Shown one piece after another: positions 1-5,550 of a stretch of 6,969 nt of DNA. The position numbers were made by a program, and so were the translations under genes. How positions within the stretch are numbered: position 1 is the first letter of the stretch; each line of letters begins with the position of its first letter. The notes under the pieces are model-generated. The model worked only from the letters and a program-made list of their open reading frames with translations, had not been told where the DNA came from and ran no database searches. The stretch comes from Desulfobacteraceae bacterium (lineage in GTDB: Bacteria; Desulfobacterota; DSM-4660; Desulfatiglandales; JALVMZ01), in NCBI GenBank assembly GCA_027032655.1, contig JALVMZ010000082.1, positions 1 to 6,969 of the forward strand, in the 5' to 3' direction.

Positions 1-110
1 AAGAATCCTATATATTCATGTTTTGTTATTTAAAATAAAGATATATTAGTTTAAAAATATTATCAACAACAAAATCCTCTTTAAATAAATTAATTGCATA
101 AAGGGTAGTA

Positions 111-185
111 ATGAAGAATTATATTGACAAAGAAGCGGGCAAGAAAGATACCTCAATATATTATTATAGTTGGGATTTCTGCTGA
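111..185 (+). CDS. Candidate 24-residue leader peptide rich in aromatic residues
   Basis: This small ORF starts at ATG 111 and stops at TGA 183-185. An in-frame TAA at 99-101 closes the frame upstream, so ATG 111 is the only usual start, and a modest SD-like AAAGGG (100-105) sits 5 bases before it. The product has six aromatic residues in 24: Tyr4, Tyr17, Tyr18, Tyr19, Trp21 and Phe23. Five of them fall within the last eight residues, giving a C-terminal stretch IYYYSWDFC. The stop codon overlaps the SD (GAGGTGA, 184-190) of the TrpF-like gene, and its ATG is 11 bases further on, so translation of the two could be coupled. I recognise no family. The clustered Tyr/Trp codons resemble amino-acid-sensing leader peptides, but an ORF this short can occur by chance. 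If transcription starts from the TTGACA box at 124-129, the ORF would not be transcribed whole. Confidence 0.3.
   Translation: MKNYIDKEAGKKDTSIYYYSWDFC
124..152 (+). promoter_or_regulatory. Possible sigma-70 type promoter with a perfect -35 box
   Basis: TTGACA at 124-129 matches the bacterial -35 consensus in all six positions. At a 17-base spacing the -10 position (147-152) reads GATACC, which matches TATAAT at only three positions. A better-looking TATAGT lies at 165-170, but its spacing from TTGACA is far too long. If real, transcription would start near 159 and leave a leader of about 38 bases before the TrpF-like ATG. This conflicts with translation of the small ORF at 111-185. The region 1-100 is so AT-rich that several -10-like hexamers occur there, and a promoter further upstream is equally possible. 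Confidence 0.25.
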
Positions 186-188
186 GGT
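150..188 (+). promoter_or_regulatory. Candidate stem masking the ribosome binding site of the TrpF-like gene
   Basis: ACCTCA at 150-155 is the exact reverse complement of TGAGGT at 183-188, giving a 6-bp stem that a T149-G189 wobble pair could extend. The loop is 27 bases. The 3' arm contains most of the SD (GAGGTGA, 184-190) for the gene starting at 197, so folding would reduce its translation. The 5' arm encodes Thr14-Ser15 of the candidate leader peptide, directly before the Ile-Tyr-Tyr-Tyr-Ser-Trp codons (156-173). A ribosome paused on those codons would cover the 5' arm and free the SD. The pairing is seen directly; the regulatory role is inferred. The stem is short and the loop long, so stability is doubtful. 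Confidence 0.3.
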
Positions 189-196
189 GAGAGTGG

Positions 197-928
197 ATGA
201 TTGTTCAGATATATGAGATACAGACCCCATATGAGGCAGAAAAGTGTATTGAGCTTGGAGTTGACCATATTGGAAGCGTTCTCTTATCACAGGATGACTG
301 GAAGGATAACTCAATTAAAGAAGTATCCATACTCCTGAAAGAGAGTCAAAGAAAGCACAGCATAATTCCACTTTTCAATGAGATTGACACAATAGAGAGG
401 GTAATTGACTATTACATGCCTGATATTATCCATTTCTGCGAAGATATGGCGGGGGAAAGAGATTTAATTAAAAGCTACTTAGTGCTACAGGAAAGATTGA
501 AGAAGAAGTATCCTGAACTATTATTAATGAGGACAATACCGTTTCCAGAGCCAGGAGTTAATCCCTCATACTCTCCTCTTGATGTGGCAGGGGAATTTGA
601 GACTGTCTCAGATTATTTTCTTGCAGATACCAAGCAAACACAGGATATTGTTCAGGGTTATATAGGGATTAGCGGAAAGGTTTGTAACTGGGATATGGTA
701 AGAGATCTGGTAAAGGCAACTCAGGTGCCTGTTATAATTGCAGGAGGACTTTCCCCTGAAAATGTCTATGAGGCACTTAAAAGGACAGGTGCCCGGGGTG
801 CTGATAGCTGTTCCATGACAAATATGAGAGATGAAAAGGGCAGAATAATCAGATTTAAAAAGGATTTTGAAAAGGTAAAGAGATTTGTCATGGAAGTAAA
901 AAGGGCAGAAAAGAGCATCAATAGATGA
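197..928 (+). CDS. TrpF-family TIM-barrel protein (phosphoribosylanthranilate isomerase-like), catalytic Cys missing
   Basis: This is a 243-residue cytoplasmic protein with the layout of phosphoribosylanthranilate isomerase, the Amadori-rearranging enzyme of tryptophan synthesis. Family signatures appear in order: an N-terminal strand and helix ending GVDHIGSVLL (21-30), the strand IPLFNE (57-62) where TrpF has GVFVNE, IIHFCED (77-83) for VQLHGE, FLADTK (141-146) carrying the aspartate that acts as general acid in TrpF (Asp144 here), a Trp in CNWDMV (163-168), the phosphate-site strand and loop IIAGGLSPENV (180-190), and a C-terminal helix (222-237). Two key elements differ. The N-terminal KICG motif, whose Cys is the general base in TrpF, reads QIYE (4-7), with Tyr6 in the Cys position. 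The VSSGVE phosphate loop reads SCSMTN (204-209). The isomerase reaction is therefore doubtful, and a different sugar-phosphate reaction or a non-catalytic role is possible. ATG 197 is the first start after an in-frame stop at 188-190, with SD GAGGTGA 6 bases before it. No other trp gene is present. It lies 18 bp upstream of the efflux adaptor. Confidence 0.75.
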   Translation: MIVQIYEIQTPYEAEKCIELGVDHIGSVLLSQDDWKDNSIKEVSILLKESQRKHSIIPLFNEIDTIERVIDYYMPDIIHFCEDMAGERDLIKSYLVLQERLKKKYPELLLMRTIPFPEPGVNPSYSPLDVAGEFETVSDYFLADTKQTQDIVQGYIGISGKVCNWDMVRDLVKATQVPVIIAGGLSPENVYEALKRTGARGADSCSMTNMRDEKGRIIRFKKDFEKVKRFVMEVKRAEKSINR

Positions 929-946
929 TGAAAAGGAGCCTCAGGG

Positions 947-2194
947 ATGAGTAAGATTTTGAAAATATTGGCACTCATTTGTATTTTGTTTGTAATTGCA
1001 TGTGGTGATAGTAGTGACAAAAAAGGCCAGGGCAATGAGACAACAAGGCGGAAGAGGGTGGTGTTTGTGGAGCCTGTCAGAGCAGACATGCCCCAAAATT
1101 ATATAGAGTATGTGGGGACCCTTGAGGCAATTCAGAAGATTGATGTGTCTTCAGAGGTTGGAGGCAGGGTGGAGAGGCTGTTTTTTGAAAAGGGTAATAG
1201 GGTTAAGAAGGGTAGTATACTGGCACATATCGGGACATCAACATATTTACTTTATCTAAAACAGGCAAGGGCAGTGCTTGAGAATGCAAAGAGCAATCTT
1301 GAGAAGATTGAAAAGGGTAGCAGACCTGAGGAGATAAAGATTCAGGAGGCACTGCTCATGGAGGCAAGGGCTCAGCTCAGGGATGCTGAGAGAGATTTCA
1401 ATCGCATATCCGCCCTTTACAAAAGTCATGCTGTATCAAAGAAGGCATATGATGAGGCCAAGAAAATGCTTGACCTTGCCCGAGCAAGGGTAAAGGCACA
1501 ATCGAACAAACTTGAATTAGCAAAAAAGGGGCCAAGGGCTGAGGACAGACAATCTGCAAGGTCAAAGTTAAAGCAGGCAGAGGCAGAATTTGAGATAGCT
1601 AAGGACAGATATAACAAATCCATAATTAAGGCACCCATTGATGGAGTGATTGTATTCAGGGAACTGGAGGAGGGAGAAATTGTCTCCCCTGGCACAATTA
1701 TTACCAGGATAATTGATCGCTCAAAGATGAAGATAAGGATATCCTGTGCAGAAAAGGATATACCATTTATCAAGATAGGAAAACAGTATAAATTTACTCT
1801 GGATGCTATTCCTGGCAGGGAATTCCTTGCAAAAGTAAGCTTTATTTCACCATCTGCTGATCCCATAACCCGTTCCTTCCCTGTGGAGCTCATTGTGGAG
1901 AAACCTGATCCCCTCATGGCCGATGGTATGAGTTGCAGGGTGAGGATTAAACTTTCACAAAAAAATAATAAAATAAGGATACCATCCTCTCTTCTGAAAG
2001 AGAAGAATGGGAAATGGGGGGTGTTTATTGTAAACGATCAGAAGGCCAGATTCAGGGAGGTCAAAATCGGTTCATTTGAAGAAGACATGGTGGAGATATT
2101 ATCGGGACTGAATGAAGGGGAACTTTTAATTATTAATCCATCAGGTATAAAAGATGGTGATGAGGTGGAAATCAGAGAAATAGTAACGAAATGA
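947..2194 (+). CDS. RND efflux periplasmic adaptor lipoprotein (HlyD/AcrA membrane-fusion family)
   Basis: This 415-residue adaptor should link the RND pump encoded next to it to an outer-membrane channel. A short Lys-containing N-terminus and a hydrophobic stretch end in the lipobox VIAC, so Cys19 is the likely lipidated residue and the protein an inner-membrane-anchored lipoprotein. Domains in order are: first half of the lipoyl (barrel-sandwich) domain at about 61-97 (VGGRVERLFFEKGNRVKKG), a long alpha-helical hairpin at about 98-222, second lipoyl half at about 227-257 (APIDGVI at 229-235), beta-barrel at about 258-336 and membrane-proximal domain at about 340-411. The hairpin holds two similar segments, GSRPEE (124-129) and GPRAED (195-200), each leading into an Ala/Lys/Glu-rich helix. 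At about 125 residues it is clearly longer than that of AcrA. The SD AAGGAG (933-938) lies 8 bases before ATG 947. The gene follows the TrpF-like gene by 18 bp and precedes the permease by 10 bp, so all three are probably co-transcribed. The substrate cannot be predicted. Confidence 0.92.
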   Translation: MSKILKILALICILFVIACGDSSDKKGQGNETTRRKRVVFVEPVRADMPQNYIEYVGTLEAIQKIDVSSEVGGRVERLFFEKGNRVKKGSILAHIGTSTYLLYLKQARAVLENAKSNLEKIEKGSRPEEIKIQEALLMEARAQLRDAERDFNRISALYKSHAVSKKAYDEAKKMLDLARARVKAQSNKLELAKKGPRAEDRQSARSKLKQAEAEFEIAKDRYNKSIIKAPIDGVIVFRELEEGEIVSPGTIITRIIDRSKMKIRISCAEKDIPFIKIGKQYKFTLDAIPGREFLAKVSFISPSADPITRSFPVELIVEKPDPLMADGMSCRVRIKLSQKNNKIRIPSSLLKEKNGKWGVFIVNDQKARFREVKIGSFEEDMVEILSGLNEGELLIINPSGIKDGDEVEIREIVTK

Positions 2195-2204
2195 ATTATT
2201 AAAT

Positions 2205-5200
2205 ATGTTTATTACCAGATTTGTCATAAATAGGCCTGTAGTTGTAAGGATGGCAATTCTAATAATCGTTATCCTGGGAACCTATTCCTATGTTTCCATG
2301 CCAAGATACTTAGATCCTGATCTCACTGTGGGAGAGGCCATAATAGTAACCCTCTGTCCTGGATATTCTCCAGAGGAGATGGAAAAGCTTGTAACCAATA
2401 AGATAGAAGATGAACTGGACGGGATAAGTGAAATAAAGAGATATGAATCCAATAGTTTTGAGAGCACATCCAAGATACACATATATTTTCAGAGCCATCT
2501 CTCAGATTATGAGATTGATCAGGCAATGCAGGAAGTGAGAAATGCAGTGGACAGGGTGGAAGACCTACCTGAGGATGCCAAGGTGCCCAAAGTGATAGAG
2601 GTGGAGATCGCACTTTTCCCTGTCTGTATGGTGGGGCTTTCAGGGGATCTGCCCATGATGGAGCTTCAGGAGATAGCCAGGGATGTGGCAGATGAGATGG
2701 AAAATATTGACGGTGTCTCTGAGGTGGTGATTCATGGTGAGAGGGACAAGGAGATATGGATTGAAATTGACCCGGGCAGGATGTCTGCTTATGGGATAAG
2801 CATTAAAGAGGTGGCAAAGGCAATATCAGATAGGACTTCAAATCTTCCTGGCGGAACCCTGGATATTAACTCAAGGGAGATTGCAATTCGTATGCTTGGT
2901 GAGCCCGATGATGTTCGTGAACTGGGAAATATTGTAATCAGGAGCGTCCGTGGAAAGAATGTTTATCTAAGGGATATAGCAAGGATAACCCCAACCCTTG
3001 AAAAACCAAGAACCCTTACATTTATCGATAATAAACCCGCCCTGGTGCTCTCTGTTAAAAGAAAGAGAAATACCAATATAATCAGGATAGTGGATAGTGT
3101 AAAGGCAATGACGAAGAATATTGAGAAGGAGTATCCCGGGATTAAGACCACCATTTATTTTGACCAGTCAAGGGTAATAAAGAAGCGAATAAAAGAACTG
3201 CAGATAAATGCCATGCTGGGGATGATTGCGGTATTTTTTATACTCTGGATATCAATGGGAATGAGAAATGCGATATTTGCATCCATTGGAATCCCATTTT
3301 CATTCCTTATTACATTTATTCTTATGAAGATATTTAATCTGTCGGTGGATGGTGTAACGCTTTTTGGATTGATTCTGGTGCTTGGAATCCTTGTTGATGA
3401 TGCTATAGTGGTGATAGAGAATATATTCAGATACATGGAGAGTGGTTACTCTATTAAGGACGCAGTAATTACAGGTAGCAGAGAGGTGGTGGGACCTGTT
3501 ATTGCATCAGTTAGCACCAATATGGCTGCCTTTTTTCCACTTCTTTTCATGATAGGTGGAGTAATTGGAAGATATCTTGCCATATTGCCCAAGGTTGTGC
3601 TTTTTGCACTTAGTGCATCCCTGTTTGAGGCATTTTTCATGCTACCTTCCCATGTGGTTGAGCTCACATCGGAAAAATCCCTCAAAAAGAGTGTCTCAAG
3701 GGCTCGTTTTGATATTTTTTCCCCACTTAGAAGGGTCTATTATCCATATCTCAGGATGATTCTAAAGCACCGTTATATATCAGTGCTTGTAATTGTTCTG
3801 TCCACCATTCTTGCATTTTTCCTGTATTTTCAGACAGACTTTGAACTGTTCCCGAAAACGGATGCATTTCCCAGATTTAACATCCATTTTGACCTCCCTG
3901 TGGGTGCAACCTTAGAGGAGTCAAAAGAGGTCCTGATGAAGTTAAGTGACCTGGTCAAAGAAAAGGTGGGGGATGAACTGGAAGCACCAATTGCCATTGC
4001 AGGTATGAAGGAGATAAATTATGAGCCTGTTTATGGTTATCACTACGGAATACTGAATGTTATACTTAAACCCCCTGAGAAAAGGAAACACAGTGTGGTT
4101 CAGATAATGGAAAAGATCAGGCCAGATGTGGACAAGCTCTTGAGATCCATGGGGGTCTCTTCATATGTAATGGAACGACTGCTGGAAGGCCCCCCTGTGG
4201 GAGCTGATGTGGATTTGAAGATTCAGTCAAGAAACTGGGAGACATCAGCAGAGATTGCAAGGCTAATAGAAGAGGAGCTCTCCCGGCACAAAGGCATAGT
4301 GGATATTCAGGATAATTACTCCAAGCAGAAGCAGTTGCTTGAGATAACTGTTGATGAAGATAAGGCAAAGGCACTGGGCATTGATCAGGAACAACTGGTA
4401 ATTGCAACACAATCCGCCTTTCATGGCTTTACAGTGGGAAAATACCATAGAGGAGAAGAAGAGCAGGAGATAAGACTGAAATATCTGCCTGAGTTCAGAA
4501 AGGATTTTGACGACCTCCTGAACATCAGGCTTTTAACAAATGAAGGAACACTGGTTCCTCTTAAGGAAGTGGCAAAGGTAAGGCTTAGTCCCGGTTTCCA
4601 CAACATCTATCATTATAATGGAAAGCAGACTGTAAGGATTACCGCATCAATAAAAGGTATTCAGGACAGGAAAAAGGGTCTATCCAGGATTATAAGTATG
4701 TTTACAGGAGAGAAGATGACCTCTGTAAGGGCAAATCAGATAGCGCAACAGAAATTTAACAGTATCAGAGAGAGATACCCGGGAGCAAGTATGACAGCAG
4801 GGGGGCTTCAGGAAGAGACAAACACATCCCTCAGGGAGCTCAGAAATGCAGGTATCCTGGCCCTGCTTCTCATATTTTTTATACTTGCACTTGAATTTAA
4901 TTCATTTTCTCAGCCATTTATTATTATGATTACCATACCTTTTGTTACCTTAGGGGTGATAGTGGGTCTGATTGTCCACAATAATCCCATTACATTTGTA
5001 ACATTAATCGGGATGCTGGCACTATCTGGAATTGTGGTAAATGACTCTCTTGTCCTGATAGATTTCATCAATAGATACTGGATGCAGGATAAAAAACATC
5101 TTTACCGTGCCATTGTAAAGGCCACCCATGTGCGATTAAGACCCATACTCCTTACATCCATTACAACCATATTTGGCCTTGCACCCATGGCATTTGGTCT

Positions 5201-5417
5201 TGGTGGAAAATCTCCATTCTGGGCCCCCCTTGCTACAGCCATAATGTGGGGGCTTGGATTTTCAACAATACTCATACTCACCATGGTGCCGGCCTATTAT
5301 GCAATACTGCAGGATATGGGTTATTTTATCAGGCACAGAAAGAGGAGAAAGGCAGAGACCATAAAAGAGATCGCCGAGGCCTTTCAGGAACCGGAAATAA
5401 GTAAGTATATGAGATAA
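2205..5417 (+). CDS. RND-family efflux permease (AcrB/HAE-like inner-membrane pump)
   Basis: This complete 1070-residue RND transporter is close to AcrB in length (1049) and should form a trimer that exports substrates using the proton gradient. It begins with the classic MFITRFVINRPV N-terminus. Twelve hydrophobic segments can be placed at about 13-31, 334-351, 355-375, 384-405, 430-450, 456-480, 523-541, 881-898, 904-925, 930-953, 980-1000 and 1006-1032, with two large periplasmic porter/docking loops at 32-333 and 542-880. The proton-relay Asp pair in TM4 is present (Asp398, Asp399 in LVDDAIVVIEN). In TM11 the equivalents of AcrB Arg971 and Thr978 are kept (Arg977 and Thr984 in RLRPILLT). 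The TM10 lysine of AcrB (Lys940) is replaced by Asn946, in GIVVNDSLVLIDF. There is no heavy-metal signature that I would rely on, so the substrate is open. The gap to the adaptor gene is 10 bp and holds no SD, so the start may depend on ribosomes finishing the adaptor. The N-terminus fits the family exactly, and the frame has a stop at 2184-2186 with no other start between. Confidence 0.95.
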   Translation: MFITRFVINRPVVVRMAILIIVILGTYSYVSMPRYLDPDLTVGEAIIVTLCPGYSPEEMEKLVTNKIEDELDGISEIKRYESNSFESTSKIHIYFQSHLSDYEIDQAMQEVRNAVDRVEDLPEDAKVPKVIEVEIALFPVCMVGLSGDLPMMELQEIARDVADEMENIDGVSEVVIHGERDKEIWIEIDPGRMSAYGISIKEVAKAISDRTSNLPGGTLDINSREIAIRMLGEPDDVRELGNIVIRSVRGKNVYLRDIARITPTLEKPRTLTFIDNKPALVLSVKRKRNTNIIRIVDSVKAMTKNIEKEYPGIKTTIYFDQSRVIKKRIKELQINAMLGMIAVFFILWISMGMRNAIFASIGIPFSFLITFILMKIFNLSVDGVTLFGLILVLGILVDDAIVVIENIFRYMESGYSIKDAVITGSREVVGPVIASVSTNMAAFFPLLFMIGGVIGRYLAILPKVVLFALSASLFEAFFMLPSHVVELTSEKSLKKSVSRARFDIFSPLRRVYYPYLRMILKHRYISVLVIVLSTILAFFLYFQTDFELFPKTDAFPRFNIHFDLPVGATLEESKEVLMKLSDLVKEKVGDELEAPIAIAGMKEINYEPVYGYHYGILNVILKPPEKRKHSVVQIMEKIRPDVDKLLRSMGVSSYVMERLLEGPPVGADVDLKIQSRNWETSAEIARLIEEELSRHKGIVDIQDNYSKQKQLLEITVDEDKAKALGIDQEQLVIATQSAFHGFTVGKYHRGEEEQEIRLKYLPEFRKDFDDLLNIRLLTNEGTLVPLKEVAKVRLSPGFHNIYHYNGKQTVRITASIKGIQDRKKGLSRIISMFTGEKMTSVRANQIAQQKFNSIRERYPGASMTAGGLQEETNTSLRELRNAGILALLLIFFILALEFNSFSQPFIIMITIPFVTLGVIVGLIVHNNPITFVTLIGMLALSGIVVNDSLVLIDFINRYWMQDKKHLYRAIVKATHVRLRPILLTSITTIFGLAPMAFGLGGKSPFWAPLATAIMWGLGFSTILILTMVPAYYAILQDMGYFIRHRKRRKAETIKEIAEAFQEPEISKYMR

Positions 5418-5444
5418 CAGGAATGCAATGTCCGGCGAGCAATA

Positions 5445-5471
5445 TTGTTTTTTAATTTTTAATTGTATAAT
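5445..5471 (+). promoter_or_regulatory. Candidate sigma-70 promoter for the carboxylase gene
   Basis: TATAAT at 5466-5471 is a perfect -10 box in the 133-bp gap between the permease and the carboxylase gene. The best -35 candidate, TTGTTT at 5445-5450, matches only the TTG half and leaves a short 15-base spacer. Transcription would start near 5478, giving a leader of about 70 bases. The surroundings are AT-rich, so the box could arise by chance, but its place in the only sizeable gap downstream of the pump operon supports a separate transcription unit. Confidence 0.4.
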
Positions 5472-5550
5472 TTTTGTGCATCTGGTAAATTAATAAGCTT
5501 TTCAAAGTGATAAATATTGTAAACAGAGTAAACGAATATGGAGGTAAGCT

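Noticed and set aside
1..100. Several -10-like hexamers (for example TATATT at 42-47 and TATTAT at 58-63)
   Set aside because: The stretch is so AT-rich that such hexamers are expected by chance, and none has a good -35 box at proper spacing.
766..1089. Minus-strand ORF of about 107 codons across the TrpF-like/adaptor junction
   Set aside because: It overlaps two well-supported genes, its product resembles no family, and it is the antisense shadow of their coding.
1426..1917. Minus-strand ORF of about 163 codons inside the adaptor gene
   Set aside because: It lies wholly inside a clear coding region, has the Ser/Leu-rich composition typical of antisense frames, and has no SD or family signature.
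4117..4410. Minus-strand ORF of about 97 codons inside the permease gene
   Set aside because: It is antisense to a conserved porter domain, with a composition typical of a shadow frame and no recognisable motif.
5425..5453. Possible intrinsic terminator after the permease: GCAAT/ATTGT pairing followed by six T
   Set aside because: The stem is only 5 bp with one wobble pair, has no GC-rich core and a 14-base loop. The T run is ordinary in such an AT-rich gap.
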